NCBI GenBank assembly: GCA_017469355.1 | Contig: JAFUGM010000046.1 | Span: 1-64,000, forward strand | Direction of reading: 5' to 3' | Source of the DNA: Solobacterium sp. | GTDB taxonomy: Bacteria; Bacillota_I; Bacilli_A; Erysipelotrichales; Erysipelotrichaceae | DNA length: 64,000 nt | Part shown: piece after piece, positions 43,961 to 52,475 of the stretch | Numbering within the stretch: the stretch's first letter is position 1 | Layout of the letters: each line of letters opens with the position of its first letter | Program-made: the position numbers and the translations under genes | Notes under the pieces: generated by a model | What the model saw: only the letters and a program-made list of their open reading frames with translations | Database searches by the model: none | Told to the model about the DNA's origin: nothing

Positions 43961-45010
43961 ATGAAAGTACTTCTCTACTACGAAAACGAGTCACTGATTC
44001 AGATGTCAGGCATTGGCCGCGCGTTGGAACATCAAAAGGCCGCCCTTGCGTCACAGTCGATTGAATATACCGTTCATCCAACGGATGACTATGATATTCT
44101 GCATATTAATACGGTTGGACTGAACAGTGAGCTGATGATTCACCATGCCAGAAAACATGGGAAAAAGGTGATCTATCATGCCCATAGCACGGAAGAAGAT
44201 TTTCGCAACAGCTTCAAGCTTTCCAATCTGGTATCTCCCTTATGGAAGAAGTCACTTGTAAGTCTCTACTCCAAAGCAGATGCGATTATTACCCCAACCC
44301 CATATTCCCGATCCTTGATTCAAAACTATGGGATAGAACTGCCGATCTATCCAATCTCCAATGGGATTGACCTTTCACAATATGTGTATGATGAAGAGAA
44401 GGTACTGGCATTTCATCGGTATTTTCATCTGAGCGAAAATCAGAACGTGGTCATCGGTGTCGGTCTTCCCTTTGAGCGGAAGGGGATTCTTGACTTTGTG
44501 GAAGTAGCGAAGAGGATGCCGGAAGTGACATTTATATGGTTTGGGGAACTGAATCCGATTGCGGTTCCTGCGAAAGTGAATGAGGTTGTTGAGAACTATC
44601 CTTCCAACTGCATCTTTCCCGGCTATGTGAAAGGCCCGATCATTCAGGGAGCGTATTGCGCTGCCAATGCCTTCTTTTTCCCATCTTATGAAGAAACAGA
44701 AGGGATTGTGGTGCTGGAAGCACTCGCCGCAAAACAACAGGTGATTGTACGGGATATCGGAGTGTTTGAATCATGGCTGAAAAACGGAGTTTCCTGCTAT
44801 AAGGGATGCTCGAATGGAGAATTCCGCAATCTTCTTGAAGGCTGTCTTAAAGGAAACCTTCCCCATACTGGCAAACAGGGGTATGAAGTCGCCAAGACGC
44901 GTACGATCGAAGTTGTCGGCCAGCAGCTGCGCATGGTATATGAAGCGGTATTGCGGGAGGAACTGCTGGATGATATGGCGCTTGGGAAGGTTGAGCAGTC
45001 CGTAAAATGA
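43961..45010 (+). CDS. GT4 glycosyltransferase, glycolipid-synthase-like
   Basis: A 349-residue retaining GT-B enzyme with SGIGRA near the start (acceptor region), the catalytic donor-site motif EETEGIVVLEALA (EX7E) and a VIGVGLPFERKG segment. It resembles diacylglycerol alpha-glucosyltransferases that make monoglucosyl-diacylglycerol. It is the first gene of a set with a flippase-like protein and a second GT4. I place the start at the ATG at 43961, where family sequence (MKVLLYYENE) begins; an ATG nine bases upstream is also in frame. No SD is present at either, and a -10-like TGTACT lies at 43943-43948. Confidence 0.85.
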   Translation: MKVLLYYENESLIQMSGIGRALEHQKAALASQSIEYTVHPTDDYDILHINTVGLNSELMIHHARKHGKKVIYHAHSTEEDFRNSFKLSNLVSPLWKKSLVSLYSKADAIITPTPYSRSLIQNYGIELPIYPISNGIDLSQYVYDEEKVLAFHRYFHLSENQNVVIGVGLPFERKGILDFVEVAKRMPEVTFIWFGELNPIAVPAKVNEVVENYPSNCIFPGYVKGPIIQGAYCAANAFFFPSYEETEGIVVLEALAAKQQVIVRDIGVFESWLKNGVSCYKGCSNGEFRNLLEGCLKGNLPHTGKQGYEVAKTRTIEVVGQQLRMVYEAVLREELLDDMALGKVEQSVK

Positions 45011-45020
45011 AGGGTATAAT
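44991..45020 (+). promoter_or_regulatory. Internal promoter before the flippase-like gene (leaderless)
   Basis: TTGAGC (44991-44996), an 18-bp spacer and TATAAT (45015-45020), with the ATG only eight bases later. It lies at the very end of the GT4 gene. Confidence 0.65.
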
Positions 45021-45028
45021 AAACAGCG

Positions 45029-46069
45029 ATGAAACAGATTCGAAAGCTGTTTTCTAACTATGTTTTTAACGGTCTGCTGGGGTTATTCCTATCTGGCCTG
45101 ATTGTATATCTGATCATTCATGAAAACCCCTCCGAGATCTTTGAACGGCTGATTCATGCGGATCGGGGATGGTTGTTTTTTATTGTGGTTCTGGTGGTGG
45201 CGAACCGGGTGCTTTCAGGTGCTGCCATTACGCTGGAATGTCATCTCAGCCGCCCATCCTATGCGTTTTATCAAGGGGTAGAGAACGCGTTTGTGGGAGG
45301 TCTGTTCAATGAGATTACTCCCAGTGCCAGCGGTGGTCAGTTTGCGCAGATCTATCTCTTTAAAAAGCAGGGAGTATCGGTCAGTGAAAGTGCGGGGATC
45401 TTATGGATGAATTTCATCATCTATCAGACAACGATGGTCATTGTGACGGCGGTTCTGTTGGTGGTGAAGCTTCCATTTTTTCTGAGACATTACTCCCACT
45501 TCTTTCTGATCGTGCCATTTGGGTTTCTGGTGAATGCGGCAGTGATTCTTGGATTATTTGCGCTAGTGAAATTCCCGAAGTATTACTCCTGGCTTTCCAC
45601 GGCGGGGATTCATCTTGGGCATAAACTTCATCTGATTCAGAATGAGGCACATGCGGTGGAATTGCTGAATGGGCAGCTGGAGCGGTTTCAGGCTGAGATT
45701 GCCATTCTTTCAAGCCATCGCAGAATGGCATTTACGGTTGCGGCGATTCATTTCCTGCGGCTGGTGCTTTATTTTTCCGTTCCGTACTTCTGTGCATGCG
45801 CATTACGAATTTCCTGTCCGAGTTCGATGCTGTTGGATATGATTACATTATCTTCTTTTGTGTCAATGGTGAATGCATTTGTGCCGCTTCCCGGCGCAAG
45901 CGGAGGAACAGAAGCGAGTTTTCTGTTAATGTTCGGTACAATATTAAGCAGACAGGCTGTTCGTCCTGTCATGTTGGTATGGAGATTTATGACTTACTAC
46001 TTCGATATGTGTCTTGGGGCGATTATATTTCTCATCGCGAAAAACCGGCGCACAAAAGCAGAAGTATAA
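45029..46069 (+). CDS. Flippase-like / lysylphosphatidylglycerol synthase TM-domain protein
   Basis: A 346-residue membrane protein with about eight helices of the UPF0104/YbhN/AglD2 family, the same fold as the MprF flippase domain. It includes the family's GLFNEITPSASGGQFAQIY and PLPGASGGTEASF motifs. It lies between two GT4 glycolipid-synthase-like genes, so a role in moving glycolipid or its precursor is a reasonable inference. It has no SD; TATAAT is eight bases before the ATG. Confidence 0.85.
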   Translation: MKQIRKLFSNYVFNGLLGLFLSGLIVYLIIHENPSEIFERLIHADRGWLFFIVVLVVANRVLSGAAITLECHLSRPSYAFYQGVENAFVGGLFNEITPSASGGQFAQIYLFKKQGVSVSESAGILWMNFIIYQTTMVIVTAVLLVVKLPFFLRHYSHFFLIVPFGFLVNAAVILGLFALVKFPKYYSWLSTAGIHLGHKLHLIQNEAHAVELLNGQLERFQAEIAILSSHRRMAFTVAAIHFLRLVLYFSVPYFCACALRISCPSSMLLDMITLSSFVSMVNAFVPLPGASGGTEASFLLMFGTILSRQAVRPVMLVWRFMTYYFDMCLGAIIFLIAKNRRTKAEV

Positions 46070-46081
46070 TAAGGAGCAGTT

Positions 46082-48076
46082 ATGAGAATCGGTTTATTTT
46101 CTGATACATTTCCGCCGGATCTGAACGGCGTCGCAAATTCAACCTATATTCTGTTTCAGGAACTGAAAAAACATGGCCATGAGGTTTATGTCGTTGCGAC
46201 ACGGGCCGGCACTGGCTTTGCGGAATGGAATGAGGGTCATGACGTACTGCGGTTAGCCGGGGTAACGATGAAGCATCTTTATGGCTATGCGGTGACAACC
46301 CCGCTTCACATCAACGCAATGAATGAAATCCGCAGTCTTAATCTGGATGTCATTCACTGTCAGACCGAGTTCGGGGTTGGGATCTTTGCGCGCATGTGCT
46401 CAAGACAATTGAATATCCCGCTTGTGAGTACCTACCATACGTCCTACGAAGATTACACGCATTACGTCAATCTGTTGAAGTCCGATCGTCTCGACGATCA
46501 GATGAAGAAGGCGGTTGCGTGGTTTTCCCGTTTCATGACCGATACTTCTGTCGAAGTCATTGCGCCAAGCAGAAAAACTAAGGAACTGCTGGAGTGTTAT
46601 CATGTCACAACAGATATTCATATCGTCCCGACCGGCCTTGATCTGAATGCGTTTCAGCCTTCCTTACAGAAGGTGGAGCGGACTGAGGAAATCCGCCAGG
46701 AATTCGGTATATCGATGGATGAGCGTCTGATCATTTATCTTGGACGCATTGCGGAAGAAAAGGCACTCGATCTTGTGGTTGACGGTTTTGAACTTGCGGA
46801 GAAGAAGGGATGCGGGCTGAAGCTGCTGATTGTGGGCGGCGGACCGGATCTTGAACGATTAAAGGACTATACAGCGGAGAAGAATATCACCAATGTGCTG
46901 TTTGCGGGACCTCGGCCCGCTTCGGAAGTGGCGGATTACTACCGCAGTGCCGATTTCTTTGTGAGCGCAAGCCTGTCTGAAACTCAGGGAATGACCTTTG
47001 TCGAGGCTATGGCATCCGGGCTGCCATTACTGGCAAGAAAGGACAGTGTGCTAGAAGAACTTCTGATCGATGAGAAGACCGGGTGGTACTTCATGGATGC
47101 GGAAGATCTCGCTCAGCGCATTCTTCAGATTGAAACCATGGATGAGGCGCAGCTTTCTCAAATGAAGCAGGCAGCGGAAGTACAGGTTCAGCCATTAAGC
47201 AGTGAAGTCTTCTGTCAGAAGGCAGTTGCGGTATATGAACAGGCGATTGAAGCTTATCAGTCCATGTTGGTCGTGGAAGATGTTCAGGTTAAGGAAGACA
47301 TCGTTCAGCTTTATCTCAAAGATATGCAGGGACATACCAGAGATGATCTTAAACTGCTCATGACACTTGAAGACTATTACACGGATGGTATCCGCAAGGG
47401 AATGCGTCTTTCCCAGCAGCACATTGATATGATTAAGAAGAAACAGGATGGCGTCCAGGCATGGCGGGGAGTCATGCGCAGGATTGCGGTCAAGGACCGT
47501 ACCCGCAAGGAAGTCTATGACTGGCTGACGAAGAACACCGAATGTGATATCGAAACCATCAACTCCATTGTGGAACGACTGGAGGAAAAGGGATACATTG
47601 ATGATGAGCGCTATTGCGCAGAAAACATTTCCCGCATGAAGGCGGCACTGTTTGGAAGAGAGCGGATGATCCGGGATCTGAGAAAAAAGGGGATCCCGTC
47701 CGAGATGGTTCAGCGTATGCTGGAAGAGGAACCAGGCACTGAATATGAAAACGCGGTTCGCTATGCCAAGAAGGCGGCTTCTTCCTTGCCGGATACCAGC
47801 CGGCGGATGAAGCAGAATAAGCTGAAAGCCAAACTGATGACGAAAGGCTATGATTCAGAGATTGCGGATGCGGTCGTCGCAGGGTTTGATTTTGACAGCG
47901 GCGTTGGGACAGAACTGGAAAGTCTGAGACGCTGCGCTGCCAAGGCGAAAAAACGGTATGAACGTAAATATTCCGGCACGAAGCTACGTAATACGGTTTA
48001 TCGTTATTGTGCGGCACAGGGCTATCCTCTTGAGGATATTTATGTGATATTAGATGAAATGGAGTGGGACGCATGA
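46082..48076 (+). CDS. GT4 diglucosyl-diacylglycerol-synthase-like / RecX fusion
   Basis: One uninterrupted 664-codon frame encodes two normally unrelated proteins. Residues 1-395 are a GT4 glycosyltransferase (MRIGLFSDTFPPDLNGVANS start, YLGRIAEEKALDLVV donor-site loop, SLSETQGMTFVEAMASGLP). Residues ~400-664 are a full-length RecX: N-terminal beta part, LMTLEDYYTDGIRKGMRL, RKEVYDWL (485 on), the LEEKGYIDDERYCAEN signature and three-helix repeats to the end. RecX restrains RecA filaments; the GT would add a second sugar to a glycolipid. No SD precedes the internal Met near the junction, so a fused product is expected. Confidence 0.9.
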   Translation: MRIGLFSDTFPPDLNGVANSTYILFQELKKHGHEVYVVATRAGTGFAEWNEGHDVLRLAGVTMKHLYGYAVTTPLHINAMNEIRSLNLDVIHCQTEFGVGIFARMCSRQLNIPLVSTYHTSYEDYTHYVNLLKSDRLDDQMKKAVAWFSRFMTDTSVEVIAPSRKTKELLECYHVTTDIHIVPTGLDLNAFQPSLQKVERTEEIRQEFGISMDERLIIYLGRIAEEKALDLVVDGFELAEKKGCGLKLLIVGGGPDLERLKDYTAEKNITNVLFAGPRPASEVADYYRSADFFVSASLSETQGMTFVEAMASGLPLLARKDSVLEELLIDEKTGWYFMDAEDLAQRILQIETMDEAQLSQMKQAAEVQVQPLSSEVFCQKAVAVYEQAIEAYQSMLVVEDVQVKEDIVQLYLKDMQGHTRDDLKLLMTLEDYYTDGIRKGMRLSQQHIDMIKKKQDGVQAWRGVMRRIAVKDRTRKEVYDWLTKNTECDIETINSIVERLEEKGYIDDERYCAENISRMKAALFGRERMIRDLRKKGIPSEMVQRMLEEEPGTEYENAVRYAKKAASSLPDTSRRMKQNKLKAKLMTKGYDSEIADAVVAGFDFDSGVGTELESLRRCAAKAKKRYERKYSGTKLRNTVYRYCAAQGYPLEDIYVILDEMEWDA

Positions 48077-49014
48077 CAAAGATCAGGGAATTCAAACAGA
48101 AAGAACGCTACACGATGGATCTTCTTGTGAAGAACGTGGTGAAGGGAGTGACGCAGAAGGGCTCACCCTATCTCAGTCTGGTACTGCAGGACAGTTCCGG
48201 AACGATTGACGGAAAACTCTGGGATGCCAGTGCTGAAGACATGCAGAACGCAAAACCGGGTCATGTGGAGACCGTGAGTTTTGAAGTGCTGGATTACAAC
48301 AATGCGTTACAGCTGCGGATTCATTCCATTCAGGATCACGACCAGGATCATGTTGACCTTACAGAATATGTCATGAGCGGACCGGTGGAAGTGCCGGTAT
48401 TGAAATCGAGAATTCAGGGATATATCGACTCCATTCAGAATGAGATATTAAAAGCGCTTGTCGCAAAGATGTATGAGAAAAGCGGAAAGGCATTCTTTGA
48501 TTATCCTGCCGCATCCCGGATTCACCATAACTATCTTGGAGGCCTTGCGGAACATACCCTTGGAATGGCCGATCTTGCGGAACATGTGGCGGGGCAATAC
48601 CCCATGCTGGATCGGGATCTCTTGATTTCCGGTGTTTTGATTCATGATATGGGCAAAATTGCGGAACTTGGCGGCCTGGTGTCAAATGAATATACCCTGG
48701 AAGGGAAACTGGCTGGTCATATTTCCATTGGCCATGGATGGCTGGTTGAAACGGCACAGGAGCTTGGATTAGCGGACGCGAAGGAGACCTTACTGCTTCG
48801 TCATATGGTGCTCTCCCATCATGGCAAACATGAATTCGGTTCTCCCGTACTTCCTTCGATTCCGGAAGCGGAGGCACTGTATCTCATCGATAATATGGAT
48901 GCGAAAATGAATTCTTTGAAACAGGCGTTATCTCAGGTGAAGCCTGGCAACTGGACACCGAAGATGTTCGCGTTTGAAAACCGGCAGTTCTATAAGGCGG
49001 AGACGGACAAATGA
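48073..49014 (+). CDS. yhaM: 3'-5' exoribonuclease YhaM family
   Basis: A 313-residue protein with an N-terminal OB-fold nucleic-acid-binding domain (~5-95, YLSLVLQDSSGTIDGKLWD) and an HD phosphohydrolase domain (HHNYLGGLAEHTLGM, LIHDMGKIAEL). This is the YhaM/CBF1 arrangement that trims RNA or DNA 3' ends. It overlaps the GT4-RecX gene by 4 bp and the next gene by 4 bp, so all sit in one transcript. Confidence 0.93.
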   Translation: MTKIREFKQKERYTMDLLVKNVVKGVTQKGSPYLSLVLQDSSGTIDGKLWDASAEDMQNAKPGHVETVSFEVLDYNNALQLRIHSIQDHDQDHVDLTEYVMSGPVEVPVLKSRIQGYIDSIQNEILKALVAKMYEKSGKAFFDYPAASRIHHNYLGGLAEHTLGMADLAEHVAGQYPMLDRDLLISGVLIHDMGKIAELGGLVSNEYTLEGKLAGHISIGHGWLVETAQELGLADAKETLLLRHMVLSHHGKHEFGSPVLPSIPEAEALYLIDNMDAKMNSLKQALSQVKPGNWTPKMFAFENRQFYKAETDK

Positions 49015-50330
49015 GTATCCGTCTTTCCCTTGTAAAAACGGCACATTCTCTGCTTTCCAAAGCGGGACGGGGAGGATCGCTCCCCGGCGTTCTGGCGCTG
49101 AAGATGGATCCGAAGTTCATTGAAAAGATGATTCTTCCCGACAAGGTGATTCTCGTATCTGGGACCAACGGAAAAACCACCACCTCAAATCTGATTGCGG
49201 AGGCATTACGGGCGAATGGACTTTCTGTTGTGAATAATCACCGCGGAGATAACCTGAATGTTGGTATTGCGACAACCCTGGCATCTGCCAGTGATAATCA
49301 GTTTCATGTACAGGCGGATGCGGTGGTCCTGGAAGTGGATGAACTGACACTGTATCGTCAGTTTCATGCGCTGAAGCCATCCGCACTAGTCATTACAAAT
49401 TTTTTCCGTGACCAGCTGGATCGGGCAGGAGAAATGGAAACAATTATCCGGAAGATGATCGAACTGGTTCAGGACTTTGAAGGCGATCTCATACTTAACG
49501 GAGATGACCCGAATGTATTGCGGCTGGCGGATGCCGCAAGCCACGCAAGGGTTCATTATTTCTCCGTCGCAGAAACTCTTCGTTCCCGTACAATCAGCGA
49601 TGAAGCAGGGGAAGGGAAGTTCTGCCCGCGTTGTGGGAAGCCGCTCTATTATTCCTATTACCAGTATTCACATATCGGACGTTTCCGCTGTCCCTATGAT
49701 CACTTCGGGGAGATCCATCCGGATGTGCTGGTGTCGAACGTCGATTTTGACAGTTCTTCCTTTACGGTGGATGGAACGCGTTACCATTCCTTTGTGAATT
49801 CCATCTATGGTGTTTATAACTGTGCCAGCGTGCTTGCGGTATGCAGGGCGCTGGGACTCAAGGAAGAAAAAGCAGATGAAGTATTCCGTACCTATGTATT
49901 GAATGAGGGCAGAAATGAAGTATTTGAGCTCAGCCGGCCCTGTACGATCAATCTGATTAAGAACCCGACGGGAGCCAATGAGGTCATGAAGTTCATTCTG
50001 GAACAGCCGGGAGAAAAGAATATCTGTATCTTCCTAAATGACAATGACCAGGATGGTCATGATGTGTCCTGGATCTGGGATGCCCATTTTGAGCGTCTGA
50101 ATGATCCGGATGTGAAGACGATTGTCTGCAGCGGAAGGCGGCCCTACGACATGGCATTACGGCTCAAGTACGAAGGGTTGGAAGATCGGGTTAAGGTAAT
50201 TGAATCGGCGAGTGAAGCGATTGAATGGCTGGATGAAGCCAAACTTTCAAGCCATGTGATCTCCACCTATACCGCGCTTCATTCCACCCGGGCGATCCTG
50301 CGCAGACAGGCAGGGAGGCATCAGAAATGA
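49011..50330 (+). CDS. murT: Lipid II isoglutaminyl synthase, MurT subunit
   Basis: A 439-residue Mur-ligase-like ATPase that with GatD amidates D-Glu of lipid II to D-isoglutamine. It has an ATP-binding loop VSGTNGKTTTSNL, a Cys4 zinc ribbon (FCPRCGKPLYY ... RFRCPYDH, third cysteine position replaced) inserted in the central domain, and the MurT-specific C-terminal domain (DUF1727). gatD follows with a 4-bp overlap. The zinc ribbon shows three clear cysteines in the quoted segments. Confidence 0.95.
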   Translation: MSIRLSLVKTAHSLLSKAGRGGSLPGVLALKMDPKFIEKMILPDKVILVSGTNGKTTTSNLIAEALRANGLSVVNNHRGDNLNVGIATTLASASDNQFHVQADAVVLEVDELTLYRQFHALKPSALVITNFFRDQLDRAGEMETIIRKMIELVQDFEGDLILNGDDPNVLRLADAASHARVHYFSVAETLRSRTISDEAGEGKFCPRCGKPLYYSYYQYSHIGRFRCPYDHFGEIHPDVLVSNVDFDSSSFTVDGTRYHSFVNSIYGVYNCASVLAVCRALGLKEEKADEVFRTYVLNEGRNEVFELSRPCTINLIKNPTGANEVMKFILEQPGEKNICIFLNDNDQDGHDVSWIWDAHFERLNDPDVKTIVCSGRRPYDMALRLKYEGLEDRVKVIESASEAIEWLDEAKLSSHVISTYTALHSTRAILRRQAGRHQK

Positions 50331-51061
50331 TACTGAATATCTTATGGATGTATCACGACCTGATGGACCTCTATGGGGATAAGGGAAATCTTCAGGTGCT
50401 GAAAACCCGGGCAGAAAAACGGGGAATTGACGTAAATCTTGTGACATGCGGGATTGGGGAACCCTGTTCCATCAAGGACTATGACATCTTCTTTCTTGGC
50501 GGAGGAGCTGATCGAGAACAGAACCTGATTCAGGAAGATCTGTTATCAAGAAGGGCAGAGATCGAAGAGGCGATGAATAATCAAACCGCCTTCCTTCTGA
50601 TCTGCGGCGGCTATCAGATGTTCGGCAAGTTTTACCGTGACCAGGATGGGACAACCGTCCCTGGATTAGCTTTCTTTGATTACTATACCGAAGCGAGTTC
50701 CAGAGACAATCGCTGTATCGGTAATATCGCAATTGAAGTGACCATGGGCGGCGAGACATTTCAGGCAGTCGGATTTGAAAATCATGGCGGTCAGACCAAA
50801 GGGGTTACGACTCCCCTTGGCAAGGTGCTCAAAGGTCATGGAAACCAATACCAGAGCGGTTATGAAGGCTTTGTGAATGAACAGGTGGTGGCGACGTATA
50901 TGCATGGGCCACTCCTGCCGAAAAACCCTGGGATTGCGGACCTCGTATTGAAGCGGGGACTGCGGCGAACCTATGGGGACGTCAATCTGAAAGGGCTTGA
51001 TGATACCTTTGAGACCCGTGCCAGAGAAACGATGTTAAAACGGCTTGGCGTATTGAAATAG
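50327..51061 (+). CDS. gatD: Lipid II isoglutaminyl synthase, glutaminase subunit GatD
   Basis: A 244-residue class I glutamine amidotransferase (CobB/CobQ-like) supplying ammonia to MurT. The nucleophile Cys is in LLICGGYQMFG, and the catalytic His is near the C-terminal TYMHGPLLPKNP motif. It is translationally coupled to murT (ATGA). The operon ends at a terminator shared with the convergent HIT gene. Confidence 0.95.
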   Translation: MILNILWMYHDLMDLYGDKGNLQVLKTRAEKRGIDVNLVTCGIGEPCSIKDYDIFFLGGGADREQNLIQEDLLSRRAEIEEAMNNQTAFLLICGGYQMFGKFYRDQDGTTVPGLAFFDYYTEASSRDNRCIGNIAIEVTMGGETFQAVGFENHGGQTKGVTTPLGKVLKGHGNQYQSGYEGFVNEQVVATYMHGPLLPKNPGIADLVLKRGLRRTYGDVNLKGLDDTFETRARETMLKRLGVLK

Positions 51062-51067
51062 CCAAAT

Positions 51068-51121
51068 AAAAACTCTCCTTCAGGATGTGGATTCGCTTAC
51101 CTGCTGGAGAGTTTGTTTTTT
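51068..51121. terminator. Bidirectional terminator between gatD and hit
   Basis: AAACTCTCC (51070-51078) and GGAGAGTTT (51106-51114) with inner AGG/CCT pairing. T-rich right flank and A-rich left flank. Confidence 0.8.
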
Positions 51122-51512
51122 ACTTCAGTGATTCAAGAACAGAGGGAAGGTCTGCCTGTTCATTGGCCGTAAAGGTGATTCCGATTCCATCGGTTTCATC
51201 AAAACGGGGGATGACATGAATGTGCAGGTGGTTCACGGTCTGTCCAGCCGCTTCCCCGCAGTTATTCAGAAGATTCACACCAGCTGCTCCGGTCTTTTCC
51301 ACTAACAGAGCTGCGACCTTCTTCGCCGCAAGCAGGACTGCTACTGCGGTTTCTTCGTCAGCGGTCAGGATGTTGTCGGTGTGCTGCTTTGGCATGACAA
51401 TCGTATGACCGCGGGTGACCTGAGAAAGGTCGAGAATCGCAAGCGTCTGTTCATCTTCATAAACAACGGAAGAAGGAATTTTATGATCGATAATATCGCA
51501 GAAAATACACAT
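51120..51512 (-). CDS. HIT family nucleotide hydrolase
   Basis: A 130-residue HIT protein with CIFCDI at the start (zinc-type cysteines), GHTIVMPKQH and the catalytic histidine triad HLHIHVIPR. Enzymes of this group hydrolyse nucleoside phosphoramidates or dinucleoside polyphosphates. It is next to, and on the same strand as, the two PrsA-like genes, as hit is next to prsA in Bacillus, but with its own upstream region. Confidence 0.94.
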   Translation of the reverse strand: MCIFCDIIDHKIPSSVVYEDEQTLAILDLSQVTRGHTIVMPKQHTDNILTADEETAVAVLLAAKKVAALLVEKTGAAGVNLLNNCGEAAGQTVNHLHIHVIPRFDETDGIGITFTANEQADLPSVLESLK

Positions 51513-51543
51513 GATAGAAACTACCTCCGGGTTCTATTATACG

Positions 51544-51567
51544 AAAAAACGCTCCGAAGAGCGTTTT
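51544..51567 (-). terminator. Terminator of the PrsA-like gene pair
   Basis: AAAACGCTC (51546-51554) and GAGCGTTTT (51559-51567) with loop CGAA. On the minus strand it follows the lipoprotein stop codon and ends in T's. Confidence 0.85.
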
Positions 51568-51575
51568 AACAAAGC

Positions 51576-52472
51576 TTAGTCAGCCGCGAAGACTTCTTCC
51601 GCAGCGGAATCCTGTACCAGCATTTCCGGATTGGAATCCTTTAATGCGTTGTAGAGGTTGATGTCATAGACATGGAATCCGTACTTACGGAAGTAGTAGT
51701 CGGTAGAAGCATTGGTGATCTTTGTGATATTGGAGAGCGCGGCGATCGCGTCATCCTTGAATTCATTCGGATCATTGGATACGACATTCACAAGATACCA
51801 GGTTGCGCCATCAGTAGAAGTAACTTCCGTCCATCCATCATCACTGGAAGCGGAACGGATGACAGAAAGGGCAGCGGAATCATAGCTTGTGGTATTGATT
51901 GTGATAATCTCTTCACTTCCTGAACTGGAGGAATTGTTTTCACTTGCGGCCTGAGCCGGGGTGAGACTGCCATCCTTTAATGCGCTTAATGCGGCGGAGG
52001 CATCTTCCTGGGAAGTGAAGGTCAGCACAATTGCCTGAATGGGATTGTATTCTTCCGCAATTGCGGTGAAGTGTTCTTCCATATACTTTGTGACTAATTC
52101 TTCCGACTGCAGGGAAGGAATCAGATAATCGTTGATATAGTCTTCATCACTCATTCCCGATGCGGAAAGATATTCACTAAAGCTGTCTCCATAGAGGAGA
52201 TTGTACATGTCCAGGGTTCCCTGGGCCGATTCTTTCATTTCATCAGTGACTTCGATCTCCTGGGCGCTGATGGCGTTGAGCGCATCGCTTGCGGCGGTAT
52301 CCGACCCGATCGAGGCGAACAGGACATCATAGAGATCACCTTTTGTGACAGACTGATTTCCTACTGTTGCGATAACTTCCGAGGATCCAGGAAGGGTAAC
52401 GGAGGCGTCCTTACATCCTGCAAGAAGCAGAAGTGCACATCCGGCACTGATAACTTTTCTCATTGCGTTCAT
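51576..52472 (-). CDS. PrsA-like foldase lipoprotein, degenerate PPIase region
   Basis: A 298-residue lipoprotein with signal peptide and lipobox LLAGC (Cys20 lipidated). The VIATVGNQSVTKGDLYDVLF stretch is the SurA/PrsA N-terminal pattern, followed by helical chaperone regions and a weak parvulin-like segment (IVLTFTSQEDASAALSALKDG). Parvulin hallmark residues are not obvious, so it may be a chaperone only. The start at 52472 has GGAGG, which overlaps the stop of the gene before it (3-bp gap), so the pair is co-translated. Confidence 0.8.
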   Translation of the reverse strand: MNAMRKVISAGCALLLLAGCKDASVTLPGSSEVIATVGNQSVTKGDLYDVLFASIGSDTAASDALNAISAQEIEVTDEMKESAQGTLDMYNLLYGDSFSEYLSASGMSDEDYINDYLIPSLQSEELVTKYMEEHFTAIAEEYNPIQAIVLTFTSQEDASAALSALKDGSLTPAQAASENNSSSSGSEEIITINTTSYDSAALSVIRSASSDDGWTEVTSTDGATWYLVNVVSNDPNEFKDDAIAALSNITKITNASTDYYFRKYGFHVYDINLYNALKDSNPEMLVQDSAAEEVFAAD

Positions 52473-52475
52473 GAC

